A stretch of DNA of 64,000 bases from Streptomyces diastatochromogenes (GTDB lineage Bacteria > Actinomycetota > Actinomycetes > Streptomycetales > Streptomycetaceae), in assembly GCF_002242805.1 (NCBI RefSeq), contig NZ_MCGQ01000045.1:1-64000 (forward strand). Direction: 5' to 3'. Each line of letters starts with the position of its first letter. The stretch's first letter is position 1. Both the position numbers and the translations under genes were made by a program. Below the pieces are notes generated by a model. It was given only the letters and a program-made list of their open reading frames with translations. It did no database searches and was not told the DNA's origin. Below are positions 1-8,962 of the stretch, one piece after another.

Positions 1-11
1 TCCTGCCCCCC

Positions 12-74
12 GAGGCTCCCACCCACCAAAGCTCCCGCCCTGGTGGCTCCCGCCCACCGAGGCTCCCGCCCACC
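12..74. repeat. short degenerate tandem repeat of a GGCTCCCGCCCACC-like unit
   Basis: Four imperfect copies of the unit lie back to back (about 12-27, 29-40, 44-58 and 59-74). The last two are almost identical. They end about 40 bases before the dehydratase start. The run is on the C-rich side and has no obvious dyad symmetry, so it may be simple slippage or the tail of a longer repeat beyond the window edge. Confidence 0.5.
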
Positions 75-115
75 TCCTTACTCCTGCCGCAAGGCTCCGA
101 CAGCAAGGACACGCC

Positions 116-1084
116 ATGGCCGCCGCTTCGCCCGTAACGTTCGACGACGTCCGTGACGCCGACGCACGCCTCAAGGGCATCGCCCACCGCACCCCCGTCC
201 TCACCTCGCGCACGCTCGACGCCCTCGTCGGCGCCGAGGTGTTCATCAAGTGCGAGAACTTCCAGCGGATCGGCGCCTTCAAGATCCGCGGCGCCTACAA
301 CGCGGCCGCCCAGCTCTCTCCCGAGCAGCTGGCCAAGGGCATCGCCGCCTACTCCTCCGGCAACCACGCCCAGGCCACCGCCCTGGCCGCCCGCGAACTG
401 GGCACCAGCGCCGTGATCCTGATGCCCGAGGACGCCCCCCGCTCCAAGATGGCGGCCACCGCCGGCTACGGGGCGGAGATCGTGACGTACGACCGCTACA
501 CCCAGGACCGCACCGCCCTCGGCGAGGCCCTGGCCGAGGACCGCGGCCTGGCCCTGATCCCGCCCTACGACCACCCGCACGTCATCGCCGGCCAGGGCAC
601 GGCCGCCCTCGAACTCCTGGAGGACACCGGAGAACTCGACGCACTCGTCGTGCCCGTCGGCGGGGGCGGCCTCATCGCCGGGAGCGCCACCACCGCCAAG
701 GCGCTGCACCCCGGCATCCGCATGATCGGCGTCGAGCCCGAAGCGGGCGACGACACCAAGCGCTCCCTGGAGAGCGGCGAGCGCGTCACCATTCCCGTGC
801 CCCGCACCATCGCCGACGGCCAGGCGATCTCCACCCCCGGCGAGATCACCTTCGACATCAACCGGCGCCTGGTCGACGCCGTCACCCTGGTCAGCGACGA
901 GGAGATCGTCCACGCCATGAGGTTCGCCTTCGAACGCCTGAAGATCGTCCTGGAGCCCAGCGGCGCCACGGGCCTGGCAGCCCTCCTGTCCGGACGCGTC
1001 GACGATCTCCCGCGGCGGATCGGTGTCATCGCCTCGGGCGGCAACATCGACACCGAGCGGTTCACCGCGCTCATCAGCGGCTGA
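116..1084 (+). CDS. threonine/serine ammonia-lyase (fold-type II PLP enzyme)
   Basis: This 322-residue cytosolic enzyme should convert threonine or serine to a 2-oxo acid plus ammonia, or act on a 3-hydroxy-amino acid such as hydroxyaspartate. The PLP Schiff-base lysine is K56 in GAFKIRGA. The cofactor ring contact SSGNHAQ follows at about residue 80, and the phosphate-binding glycine loop GGGGL lies at about residue 182. The length fits the catalytic domain alone; the C-terminal ACT regulatory domain of biosynthetic IlvA is absent, so allosteric control by isoleucine is not expected. The ATG is preceded by AAGGA about 6 nt upstream. Serine racemase and threo-3-hydroxyaspartate dehydratase share this architecture and cannot be excluded. 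Confidence 0.88.
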   Translation: MAAASPVTFDDVRDADARLKGIAHRTPVLTSRTLDALVGAEVFIKCENFQRIGAFKIRGAYNAAAQLSPEQLAKGIAAYSSGNHAQATALAARELGTSAVILMPEDAPRSKMAATAGYGAEIVTYDRYTQDRTALGEALAEDRGLALIPPYDHPHVIAGQGTAALELLEDTGELDALVVPVGGGGLIAGSATTAKALHPGIRMIGVEPEAGDDTKRSLESGERVTIPVPRTIADGQAISTPGEITFDINRRLVDAVTLVSDEEIVHAMRFAFERLKIVLEPSGATGLAALLSGRVDDLPRRIGVIASGGNIDTERFTALISG

Positions 1085-1162
1085 GGCGGAGGTCGGAGCC
1101 GGTACGCCGGGTGGTGGGCACCCCCTCCGCCGGGCGGCCCGCCGACCGGGACAATCTTGGCC

Positions 1163-1897
1163 ATGACCGAAGAGACGGGCGACGCCGAGAACCGCTTGGC
1201 CAGGATCGAGCGCATGCTGGCGAGCCGCGAACGTGATCTGGTCCCCGCGTGGCAGCGGGCGACGCGCGGGGAGCCGCGCTGGGCGGTGACCGCCGCGATC
1301 CTGGTGGCGGTCGCCCTGCAGCTGATGCTGCCGCACAGGCTCGCGCTCCAGCCGTTCTGGGCACTGCCCGTACTGGAGCTGGTGCTGCTGGCCGGCCTGA
1401 TCGCCGCCAACCCCCGGCGGGTCGAGCCCCGTACACGTCGGCTGCGCTGGCTGGGCCTGGGCCTGATCTGTGTCATCAGCCTGGCCAACGGCCTGGCGGC
1501 CATCCGGCTCGTGGCGGACCTGGTGAGCGGCACCGCGGGGGCGGACGCGGTGCCGCTGCTGCTCACCGGCGGCGGCATCTGGCTGACCAACGTCATCGTG
1601 TTCGCCCTGTGGTACTGGGAGTGGGACCGCGGCGGCCCGATGGCACGCGCCCTCGGCCGGCAGCAGCACGTCGACTTCCTCTTCGTACAGATGCAGAGCC
1701 CGGAGACCGCCCCGCCGGACTGGGAGCCGGCGTTCCTGGACTACCTGTACCTGTCCTTCACCAACTCCACCGCGTTCAGCCCGACCGACGTGATGCCCCT
1801 GTCACGGTGGGCGAAGATGCTGATGATGCTGCAGTCCTCGGTCTCCCTGGTGACCGTGGTCCTGGTGGTCGCGCGGGCCGTGAACATCCTGAAGTGA
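1163..1897 (+). CDS. multi-pass membrane protein of unknown function
   Basis: A 244-residue integral membrane protein. A charged N-terminus (about 40 residues) is followed by four or five hydrophobic segments: roughly residues 45-60, 67-85, 100-120, 130-155 and 215-243. The segment before the last helix reads YLYLSFTNSTAFSPTD, which resembles the pore-loop region of small bacterial two-helix channels, but no TVGYG-type filter is present, so a channel role is only a guess. An in-frame TTG lies 6 bases upstream; I chose the ATG. Related proteins in streptomycetes are annotated only as membrane proteins. Confidence 0.72.
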   Translation: MTEETGDAENRLARIERMLASRERDLVPAWQRATRGEPRWAVTAAILVAVALQLMLPHRLALQPFWALPVLELVLLAGLIAANPRRVEPRTRRLRWLGLGLICVISLANGLAAIRLVADLVSGTAGADAVPLLLTGGGIWLTNVIVFALWYWEWDRGGPMARALGRQQHVDFLFVQMQSPETAPPDWEPAFLDYLYLSFTNSTAFSPTDVMPLSRWAKMLMMLQSSVSLVTVVLVVARAVNILK

Positions 1898-1923
1898 CCT
1901 GCTGTGACTTCTCCCACCTGCTC

Positions 1924-1953
1924 TTGCCCTGGTGGGAGAGGGTTACCTACGTT
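1924..1953 (+). promoter_or_regulatory. candidate promoter giving a leaderless mRNA
   Basis: TTGCCC (1924-1929) and TACGTT (1948-1953) are separated by 18 nt. The -10 ends 7 nt before the ATG at 1961, so transcription would start at or next to the initiation codon. No Shine-Dalgarno sequence lies at the proper distance, which agrees with a leaderless transcript. Confidence 0.45.
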
Positions 1954-1960
1954 CGGTCGT

Positions 1961-2251
1961 ATGTCCTCCTTTGACCCCATCCTTCCCGGCGAGCCGGACG
2001 AGCCTGCCGCAGAGAGCACCTCCGCGCCCGTCGACTTCGTGGTCGACCTGACCGCGCACGAGATGCTCCGGCGCACGCACGCCCTGGCCGCTCTGGGGCC
2101 CGACTGGGACCCCGTCGCGGCGCTGCGCGGTGAGGAGGAGGCGTACGACCTGCTGTACTCCGGCCTCGACGCGGAGCAGCAGCGCATCTACGACGAGCTG
2201 CTCGCGGCCGGTGTGCTCCCCAGGCGCGGGGGCGGCGATGCTGCCGCTTGA
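1961..2251 (+). CDS. small acidic protein, DUF6400-like
   Basis: A 96-residue soluble acidic protein without membrane segments or signal peptide. The core from about residue 22 (DFVVDLTAHEMLRRT) to the end, including LGPDWDPVAALRGEEEAYD and AEQQRIYDELLAAGVLP, matches my memory of the streptomycete DUF6400 family, whose function is unknown. An upstream in-frame ATG at 1904 would add 19 residues of atypical composition. I prefer 1961 because the conserved-looking sequence starts there and a promoter-like -10 ends 7 nt upstream. The next gene overlaps its 3' end by 14 nt, suggesting translational coupling. Confidence 0.75.
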   Translation: MSSFDPILPGEPDEPAAESTSAPVDFVVDLTAHEMLRRTHALAALGPDWDPVAALRGEEEAYDLLYSGLDAEQQRIYDELLAAGVLPRRGGGDAAA

Positions 2252-2465
2252 CCCGCAGGCCGACATCGGGCGCCGTGCCTGGGTGGACTGCCCGAACTGC
2301 GACGACCGCCGGCAGTGCGCCACCTGCGAGCAGGGGCGCGCGTGCCACGCCCACTGGCGCTACCTGCTCTCCACCACCGGCAGCCTGCTCCACCTGCAGT
2401 GCCCGTCCTGCACCCACGTCTGGACCCACGAAACCAACTTCGGCGCCACCCGGTCCCAGGGGTGA
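2238..2465 (+). CDS. small Cys-rich, probably zinc-binding protein
   Basis: A 75-residue protein starting inside the 3' end of the DUF6400-like gene (14-nt overlap), after a G-rich stretch that may serve as ribosome-binding site. It has paired cysteines typical of zinc ribbons: CPNC at about 18-21, CATC and a nearby Cys-x-x-His at about 29-39, then CPSC at about 58-61. The rest is polar with aromatic residues near the second Cys pair. It most likely forms a treble-clef or zinc-ribbon knuckle. The family is not recognised. Coupling to the upstream gene suggests the two act together. Confidence 0.65.
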   Translation: MLPLDPQADIGRRAWVDCPNCDDRRQCATCEQGRACHAHWRYLLSTTGSLLHLQCPSCTHVWTHETNFGATRSQG

Positions 2466-2471
2466 GACCGC

Positions 2472-3299
2472 TCAGGGCGCGGTGAACAGGGTCGGGAAGC
2501 GGGGGGCCAGCCAGGGCTTGGCTCCCCAGGCGAGCACCTGCCCCCGGGCGATGGCACGCCAAGGATTGAGCCGTCCCAGCGCGATCAGGAGGAACGCGGT
2601 GGGCTCGATGAGGATGGTGCAGTCCGAGCGGTCCGGCGGCGGCCCCGGTGTCACCGTCGCGGCGCCGTCGGCCAGGGACACGCCGAACGCCTCGCCCCCG
2701 CGGAGCCGGACCGTGTAGCGGGCCGTGAGACCGGCGGTGGCCGCGGTGTTCGTGACGCGCGGCATGACCGAGAGCATGAACGGCATACAGAGGCCCACGC
2801 GCGGGCCGTCGAGCATGTGCGGGCGGTCCAGGGCGCGCGCGAGATCGTATCCGTGGCCCAGCATGTGCGTGAGCAGGTAGGACGCGAGAACGCCGCGGTC
2901 CATGGTGCCCATCGGCGTGGTCGGGGTACGGCCCGCGGTGCCCGTCCGCGCCACGGCGTCCAGGAATACCTCGGCCTGCTCCGCGATCATCGTCGCCAGT
3001 GGCTCGGCCCGGCGCTCCCTGAAGCCGGCGAGGGACTCGGCGTTCGCCGCGGCCAGGCTCTGCGGGGTGCCGTCCCCGTACGGGCGCTCACGTCCGGAGG
3101 CGAGGTCGGCCATCAGCTCGTTGGCCAGGGCCAGATGGGCGGCCGCCTCGCCGACGCTCCACTCCGATCCCGGTACGGGAACCGCCGTGTCGGGCACACC
3201 CCGCAACAGCGCGGCGATGTCCTCGGCGGTCCCGCGTATCGCCTGCCCGAGGTCCTCGGGCAGCGGCCCCCCGATGTCCTGCCGTTCCGTCACCTGCAC
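2472..3299 (-). CDS. maleylpyruvate isomerase-like DinB-fold protein with SCP2 domain
   Basis: A 275-residue cytosolic protein. The N-terminal half (about 1-155) looks like the mycothiol-dependent maleylpyruvate isomerase N domain, a four-helix DinB fold. The histidines expected for metal binding are in EAAAHLALANE and LTHMLGHGYDL. The C-terminal part (about 165-265) resembles an SCP2 sterol-carrier domain, the usual partner. Mycothiol is the actinobacterial thiol, so a mycothiol-linked isomerase or transferase is likely; the substrate is unknown. Three GTG starts are possible (3308, 3299, 3293). I take 3299 because GGGAGG lies about 9 nt upstream, whereas it abuts the 3308 codon. Confidence 0.75.
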   Translation of the reverse strand: MQVTERQDIGGPLPEDLGQAIRGTAEDIAALLRGVPDTAVPVPGSEWSVGEAAAHLALANELMADLASGRERPYGDGTPQSLAAANAESLAGFRERRAEPLATMIAEQAEVFLDAVARTGTAGRTPTTPMGTMDRGVLASYLLTHMLGHGYDLARALDRPHMLDGPRVGLCMPFMLSVMPRVTNTAATAGLTARYTVRLRGGEAFGVSLADGAATVTPGPPPDRSDCTILIEPTAFLLIALGRLNPWRAIARGQVLAWGAKPWLAPRFPTLFTAP

Positions 3300-3397
3300 G
3301 CCGCCCACCCCTCCCGCCTGCCACGCCCCGAGCGCACGGGGCGCCGCGTACCCAATCAGACTCGGGAACGCGGGGCAAGCCCGCGGGCGGCGCCTGA

Positions 3398-3976
3398 TCA
3401 GCGGCTGCCCGTCCAGTTGTGGGCCACGTCGATCACCACACGGTCGGGCAGCTGGATCACCCGGAAGGGCAGCCGGGCCCGGACCCCGAGACCGATCTGC
3501 GTCTCACCCTCGAAACTGCCGGCGAACCGGGTGTCCCGGAAGGTGCGGTAACCGCTGACGTTCACGCCCGGAAGGGTGTGCCCCACCCGTCCCGGATACG
3601 TCGGTGTGCCCGTCTCCGGGTCGTAACTCGGCGCGCCGATATGGACGTCGAGGATGGCCCCGCCGCCGACCGGGATGTAGCGGCCGCTGGCGGTCTGGTG
3701 GAGCCGGTGGACGTACCTGACGGAGAAGCCGATGGACCGGCCGCCGCCGGGCACGTCGAAGACCATGCGGTCGAAGCAGGCGTGCCGACCGGTCCTGATG
3801 TCGTCCAGCGGCACGGCCCCGGCGGTCGGACCGCCCTTCGCGCCGCTGCCCCAGCCGGTCGGACAGGCCGTCGCCCGTGCGGTGGCCGCCGGTGCGGCGC
3901 CCGCCGTGCTCGACGCCGTCGCCAGCCCGGTGCCCGCCAGAACGAGCGCCGCTATCACTGCCCCAATTCTTCGCAT
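3398..3976 (-). CDS. secreted AMIN-like domain protein
   Basis: A 192-residue exported protein. Residues 1-28 form a classical Sec signal peptide (MRR, hydrophobic core, cleavage near AGA-AP). The mature part has two Cys residues near its start that may pair. It then shows the pattern of the actinobacterial AMIN-like domain: DRMVFDVPG at about 70, a central glycine-rich beta region, GYRTFRDTRFAGSFEGETQ at about 143-161 and a closing RVVIDVAH strand. AMIN-like domains are thought to bind cell-wall polymers. There is no lipobox. The ATG has GGGGG 6 nt upstream. Confidence 0.75.
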   Translation of the reverse strand: MRRIGAVIAALVLAGTGLATASSTAGAAPAATARATACPTGWGSGAKGGPTAGAVPLDDIRTGRHACFDRMVFDVPGGGRSIGFSVRYVHRLHQTASGRYIPVGGGAILDVHIGAPSYDPETGTPTYPGRVGHTLPGVNVSGYRTFRDTRFAGSFEGETQIGLGVRARLPFRVIQLPDRVVIDVAHNWTGSR

Positions 3977-4037
3977 GATGTCCCCCTTGGTCGAGTCATG
4001 CTGTTATCAGGTGAGACACGCAGGTATGGCGAAAGGT

Positions 4038-4052
4038 TGCACGCTGAGTGCA
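4038..4052. promoter_or_regulatory. 15-bp perfect inverted repeat between AMIN-like and SARP genes
   Basis: Arms TGCAC and GTGCA flank a 5-nt spacer. The site lies in the divergent 168-nt region, about 60 nt upstream of the AMIN-like start and 92 nt upstream of the SARP start. The position suits a repressor or activator half-site pair. Which protein binds is not visible. Confidence 0.3.
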
Positions 4053-4144
4053 CGGAGTTTAAGGGGTCTCGCGGTGCAGTAACTCTCGGTTGCTGATCTT
4101 GTGACGTACAGTCGAGGCCGGGGAGGCAGACCGGAGGGGGTGTC

Positions 4145-6973
4145 ATGCCGGACGAGTCGGCCGTGCGGTTCGCGGTGCTGGGGCCGGTGCGGGTCTGGCG
4201 CGGGGAGGGCGAGCTGGATCTCGGGGGACCTCAGGAACGGGCGCTGCTGTCCCTTCTGTTGCTCAGGGCAGGTCAGCCCGTCCCCGTACCCGAGATCGTC
4301 GAGGCGCTGTGGGGACCGCACCCGCCGCGTACCGCCCTCAACGTCGTCCGCCGTCATGTCGGCTCCCTGCGCCGCCTGTTGGAGCCGGGGCTGCCCGCGC
4401 GGGCGTCGGGCCGCCGCCTGGTACGCGGCGCGGGCGGCTACCGGCTGGTCACCGACGGCGACGCCCTGGACCTCGTACGGTTCCGCGGGCTGCGGGACGA
4501 AGCCCGGCGGGCCGCCGCCGAGGGCTCGCCCGCACGGGCCGTGGATCTGCTCGCCGAAGCGCTGTCGTTGTGGAACGGACCGGTGGCGTCCGGGATCTCC
4601 CCGGACGTGCGCGACCGCCTGGCGGTCGGCGGGCCGCAGCGCGAGCGCCTCGCCGCCGTGCGCGAGGCGGCCGGCGCGGCGCTGCGGGCCGGTGTACCGG
4701 GCCGGATGCTGCCGCAACTCCGGGACGCCGTCGCCGAGCACCCGCTGGACGAGCCCCTGCTGGCCCGGCTGGTCCTCGCCCTCGCGGCCACCGGCCGCCG
4801 CGCCGAGGCACTGAGCACCTACCGGACCGCGTGCGCCCGCCTCGCCGACGAGCTGGGCATCGATCCCGGACCCGAACTACGGGACGCGCTGCACGAGGCG
4901 ACCGGTCCGGGTGCCGACACACCGCCCCGGGAATCCCTGGGCCCGCGCACCGCCGTACCCGCCCAACTGCCCCACGACCTGCCGACGTTCACCGGTCGGC
5001 ACGCCGAACTGGCGGAGGTCCTCGGTCCGCTCGCCGACGACGCGGAGCAGGCCGAGACGGTGCTGATCTCCGCGCTCGGCGGCATGGCGGGCGTGGGCAA
5101 GACCGCGCTCGCCGTCCACTGGGCCCACCGGGTCGCCGACCGCTATCCGGACGGGCAGCTCTACGCCGACCTGCGCGGCTTCGCCCCGTCCGGGTCGGTC
5201 ACCGACCCGGGGGAGGCCCTGCGCGGCTTCCTCGACGCGCTGGGTGTGCCGCCGGAGCGCATCCCGCAGGGCCTGGACGCCCAGGCCGCGCTCTACCGCA
5301 GCGTGTTGTCCGGACGGCGGGTGCTCGTCCTGCTCGACAACGCGCGTGACGCGGAGCAGGTACGGCCGCTGCTGCCCGGCGCGCCCGGCTGCCTCACGGT
5401 GGTCACCAGCCGGGACGAACTCACCGGCCTGGTGGCCGCGCACGGCGCCCGCTCCCTGACCCTGCGGCCGTTCGACACCGGCCAGGCACGGGCGTTCCTC
5501 GCCGGCCGGCTGGGCACGGCGCGGATCGCCGCCGAACCCGCGGCGGTGGACGAGATCATCACCCGATGCGCCGGACTGCCCCTCGCCCTCTCCTGCGTGG
5601 CCGCCCGGGCCGCCCTGCGCCCCCACTTCCCGCTGGCGGCCGTCGCCGCCGAACTGCGCGAGGCCCACGGCAGCCTCGACGCCTTCACCCGGCCCGACAC
5701 CTCGGCTGACGTCGCCACGGTGTTCTCCTGGTCCGCGCATGCCGTGTCGGCCGAAGCCGCCCGGCTCTTCCGGCTCCTCGCCCTGCACCCCGGCCCGGAC
5801 GCCTCCCCGGCCACCGCGGCCGCGCTCGCCGGACTGCCGCTCCGTCAGGTGCGTCCCCTGCTCGCCGAACTCTGCGGCGTCCACCTCGTCAACGAACCCG
5901 CACCCGGCCGCCACGCCTTCCACGACCTGCTCCGCGCGCACGCCACCGAACTCCTCCAGACCCACCACGGCGAGGCCGAGCGGCAGGAGGCGGTCGACAG
6001 GCTGTTCGCGCACTACCTGCACCGCGCCCATGCGGCCGGTGCGGTACTCGACCCCGGTGGAGATCTCCCGCCCCTGCCGGAAGGCACGCACACCGAACCG
6101 TTCGCCGACGACAACCAGGCCCTGGCCTGGCTCGGTGCCGAGTACGGGGCGCTGCCCGCCGTCATCCAGGAGGCGGCGGCCTCCGGTCGCGACCGGCTCG
6201 CGTGTCTGCTGGCCTGGTCCCTGGAGCCGTACTTCGAACGGCGCGGCCACTGGCACGACGGGCTGACCGCCCAGCGCACCGCGCTCGACGCCGCGCTGCG
6301 GCTCGCCGACCCCGCCCTTGAGGCACGCGCCCGGCGGGGTCTCGGCCGGGCGGCGGGCAGACTGGGCCTGCACGACGAGGCCCGCGCCCACCTCGACCGG
6401 GCCCTGGAGCTGTTCACCGGTCTCGGTGACGTCGTCGGCCGAGCGGGAACCCACCGCAGCCTGGGCTGGACGAGCGAGCAGCAGGGCGACCTGGCCGGAG
6501 CCCTGCGGCACAACCGGCTCGCCCTCGACCTGTTCCGTACCGCGGGCCACCGGCCGGCGCAGGCCAGCGTCCTCAACTCCGTCGGCTGGTACCACGTCCT
6601 GCTCGGCGAGCACCGGCAGGCGCTCACGCACTGCTTCGAGGCCCTGACCCTGCTCCAGGACCTGGGCGACCGCTACGGCCAGGCCGCGACCTGGGACAGC
6701 ATCGCCTACGCCTACCACCACCTCGGCCGCCACCCGCACGCCCTGCTCGGCTACCGCAACGCGCTGACCCTGTACCGCGCGCTCGGGGTGCCGTACCCGG
6801 AGGCCGACACGCTCACCCGCATCGGCGAGACCCATCTGGCCACCGGCGACAGCGACAGCGCCCGGGCCGCCTGGGAACAGGCCCTCACGCTCCTCACCGC
6901 ACTCGGCCATCCCGACGCCGACCGGGTCCGGGCCCGACTCTTCGGACGGGACGAGCGGGTCGGCGCGGTGTGA
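4145..6973 (+). CDS. AfsR/SARP-family regulator (wHTH-BTAD-NB-ARC-TPR)
   Basis: This 942-residue cytosolic regulator has the full AfsR-like layout. Residues about 8-100 form the OmpR-type winged helix. About 105-255 is the bacterial transcriptional activator domain (ends with DELGIDPGPELR). About 280-560 is an NB-ARC-type ATPase with a P-loop GGMAGVGKTAL near residue 312 and a Walker B-like VLVLLDNA near 395. The C-terminal 350 residues contain TPR-like repeats. Such proteins activate antibiotic or secondary-metabolism genes when ATP binding and partner signals switch the STAND core. GGAGGGGG precedes the ATG. It stands at the head of a tandem paralog pair, with no biosynthetic core enzyme nearby. 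Confidence 0.9.
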   Translation: MPDESAVRFAVLGPVRVWRGEGELDLGGPQERALLSLLLLRAGQPVPVPEIVEALWGPHPPRTALNVVRRHVGSLRRLLEPGLPARASGRRLVRGAGGYRLVTDGDALDLVRFRGLRDEARRAAAEGSPARAVDLLAEALSLWNGPVASGISPDVRDRLAVGGPQRERLAAVREAAGAALRAGVPGRMLPQLRDAVAEHPLDEPLLARLVLALAATGRRAEALSTYRTACARLADELGIDPGPELRDALHEATGPGADTPPRESLGPRTAVPAQLPHDLPTFTGRHAELAEVLGPLADDAEQAETVLISALGGMAGVGKTALAVHWAHRVADRYPDGQLYADLRGFAPSGSVTDPGEALRGFLDALGVPPERIPQGLDAQAALYRSVLSGRRVLVLLDNARDAEQVRPLLPGAPGCLTVVTSRDELTGLVAAHGARSLTLRPFDTGQARAFLAGRLGTARIAAEPAAVDEIITRCAGLPLALSCVAARAALRPHFPLAAVAAELREAHGSLDAFTRPDTSADVATVFSWSAHAVSAEAARLFRLLALHPGPDASPATAAALAGLPLRQVRPLLAELCGVHLVNEPAPGRHAFHDLLRAHATELLQTHHGEAERQEAVDRLFAHYLHRAHAAGAVLDPGGDLPPLPEGTHTEPFADDNQALAWLGAEYGALPAVIQEAAASGRDRLACLLAWSLEPYFERRGHWHDGLTAQRTALDAALRLADPALEARARRGLGRAAGRLGLHDEARAHLDRALELFTGLGDVVGRAGTHRSLGWTSEQQGDLAGALRHNRLALDLFRTAGHRPAQASVLNSVGWYHVLLGEHRQALTHCFEALTLLQDLGDRYGQAATWDSIAYAYHHLGRHPHALLGYRNALTLYRALGVPYPEADTLTRIGETHLATGDSDSARAAWEQALTLLTALGHPDADRVRARLFGRDERVGAV

Positions 6974-7037
6974 GCGGCGGACACACGCACGACGCGGCGG
7001 CGGTCGGTGGCCGTGCCGGACGGGACTTGGTGAAGTG

Positions 7038-8852
7038 ATGCGGTTCGACGTGCTCGGATCCCTGCGGGTGGTGCGCGGGGAGACCGAGCTGGATCTCGGC
7101 TTCCCCCAGCAACGGGCCCTGCTCGGGCTGCTGCTGGTGCACACGGGCCGGTCCGTGCGAATGACCGAGATCGTCGACGTGCTCTGGCCCGGGCAGCCGC
7201 CTGCCAGCGCCCGGAACGTGGTGCGCCGCTACGTCGGTGCGCTGCGCAGGCTGCTGGAACCGGAGCTGCCGCCGCGCGCGCCCGGACGGCGCCTGCTGAG
7301 CCGTACCGGAGGCTATCTGCTGGAGGCGGACACCGACGAGGTCGACCTGCTGTGCTTCCGCGACCTCACCCGACAGGGCATGCGGGCCGCCGCCACCGCA
7401 CGGCCGGAAGAGGCGGTACGACACTTCGCCGACGCCCTCGCCCTGTGGCGCGGTCCGGTGGCGACGGGCATACCCGCGGCCACGCGCGCGCACCTCCATT
7501 TCGCGGCCGTGGAGCGGGAATTCGTGCGCACCGCGCAGATGGCGGCGGACGCCGCGCTGCTGTGCGGCAGGTCGGAGCAGGTGCTCCCCGCCCTGCGTAG
7601 AGCCGCCGTACGCGAACCGCTCGACGAGGCGCTGCACGCCCGACTGGTCCTGTCGCTGGCGGCCTGCGGACTGCAGGCCGAGGCGTTGACCGCGTACGAG
7701 GACGTCCGGCGCGACCTGGCCGCGCAGCTCGGCGTCCCACCCGGTCCCGAACTGGGCGCGGCCCACGCACGCGTCCTGCGCCAGGAAGTGCGGCCCGCCG
7801 GGCGGGACACGTCCCCGGTGTGGCCGCGGCCTCCGGAACCCTTCGTCCGGCCCGCCCAGTTGCCGCCCGACCTCGCCGTCTTCACGGGCCGTAGCGCCGA
7901 GCTGAAGACGCTGAGCGCCCTCGCCGACGCCACGGCGACCACCGGCCACGTGCCCTCGACCGTCCTGATCAGCGGAATGCCGGGCGTCGGCAAGACCGCC
8001 CTCGCGGTCCACTGGGCGCACCGCGCCGCCGACCGTTTCCCGGACGGCCAACTCCACGTGGACCTGGGCGGCTTCGACCCACGCCGGTCCGCCCTGGAAC
8101 CCGCCGAGGCGCTACGGCAGCTCCTCGCCGCCCTCGGAGTGCCCGCGCAGCGGATGCCGCAGGGCGTAGACGCGCTCGCCGGCCTCTACCGCGGCCTGCT
8201 GGCGGGCCGCCGCCTTCTCGTCCTCCTGGACGGTGCCGCCGGCACCGAGCAGCTCCGTCCCCTGCTGCCCGCCTCGCCCGGCTGCCTGACGGTGGTCACG
8301 AGCCGCAACGCACTGCCCGACCTGATCGCTACCGGCGCTCACCCGCTGCGCCTGGACCTGCCGTCCGCAGCGGACGCTCGTGCGGCCCTGGCCCGGCGGA
8401 TCGGCTCCGCGCGCGTGACCGCCGAACCCGGGGCGGTCGAGGAGATCGTCGCGCGGTGCGGGCGGCTGCCGTTGGCCCTCGCCGTCGTCGCCGCGCGCGC
8501 CACCAGCCGCAGAGACTTCCCGCTGGCCGCCCTCGCCGCCGAACTCCGCGCCTGGCACGGCAGCCTCGACGCCCTCTCGTCCGCCAAGGGGACAGCCGAC
8601 GTCCGCACCGCGTTCGACTGCTCCTACCGCACCCTGTCGGCGCGAAGCGCCCGGCTGTTCCGGCTGCTTCCACAGCACACCGGCCCCTTCGTCACGGCCG
8701 GTGCCGCCGCGGCACTCGCCGACCTGCCGGTGCGCGAGGCCCGGGCGCTCCTGGGCGAGCTGGCCGAGGCGCACCTCGTCACCGAAGCCGTGCCCGGCCG
8801 CTACGCCCTGCACGACCTGCTGCGCGCCTTCGCCACCGAACTCACCGCGTAG
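7038..8852 (+). CDS. AfsR/SARP-family regulator lacking the TPR region
   Basis: A 604-residue paralog of the preceding gene with closely parallel sequence throughout (winged helix about 1-95, BTAD about 100-245, NB-ARC about 275-550, P-loop MPGVGKTAL near residue 314). It stops right after HDLLRAFATELTA, the point where the upstream paralog (HDLLRAHATELLQ) continues into its TPR domain. It is therefore a natural DNA-binding plus ATPase version without the C-terminal sensor. The gap to the upstream gene is 64 nt. A GTG directly upstream (7035) is in frame. Tandem duplication followed by loss of the sensor is the simplest history. Confidence 0.88.
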   Translation: MRFDVLGSLRVVRGETELDLGFPQQRALLGLLLVHTGRSVRMTEIVDVLWPGQPPASARNVVRRYVGALRRLLEPELPPRAPGRRLLSRTGGYLLEADTDEVDLLCFRDLTRQGMRAAATARPEEAVRHFADALALWRGPVATGIPAATRAHLHFAAVEREFVRTAQMAADAALLCGRSEQVLPALRRAAVREPLDEALHARLVLSLAACGLQAEALTAYEDVRRDLAAQLGVPPGPELGAAHARVLRQEVRPAGRDTSPVWPRPPEPFVRPAQLPPDLAVFTGRSAELKTLSALADATATTGHVPSTVLISGMPGVGKTALAVHWAHRAADRFPDGQLHVDLGGFDPRRSALEPAEALRQLLAALGVPAQRMPQGVDALAGLYRGLLAGRRLLVLLDGAAGTEQLRPLLPASPGCLTVVTSRNALPDLIATGAHPLRLDLPSAADARAALARRIGSARVTAEPGAVEEIVARCGRLPLALAVVAARATSRRDFPLAALAAELRAWHGSLDALSSAKGTADVRTAFDCSYRTLSARSARLFRLLPQHTGPFVTAGAAAALADLPVREARALLGELAEAHLVTEAVPGRYALHDLLRAFATELTA

Positions 8853-8962
8853 CCTCCCTCACTTCCTTGTCACTCTTTTTGCACATCCCCCGACCTACGC
8901 TCCCGGCGAAGTGGCCGACCGGATCGCCGCTTCACATGACGACAGAGCGGAGGCGACAGCTG

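Noticed and set aside
4877..7144. A 755-codon minus-strand open frame
   Set aside because: Antisense to the first SARP gene; low-complexity and repetitive composition.
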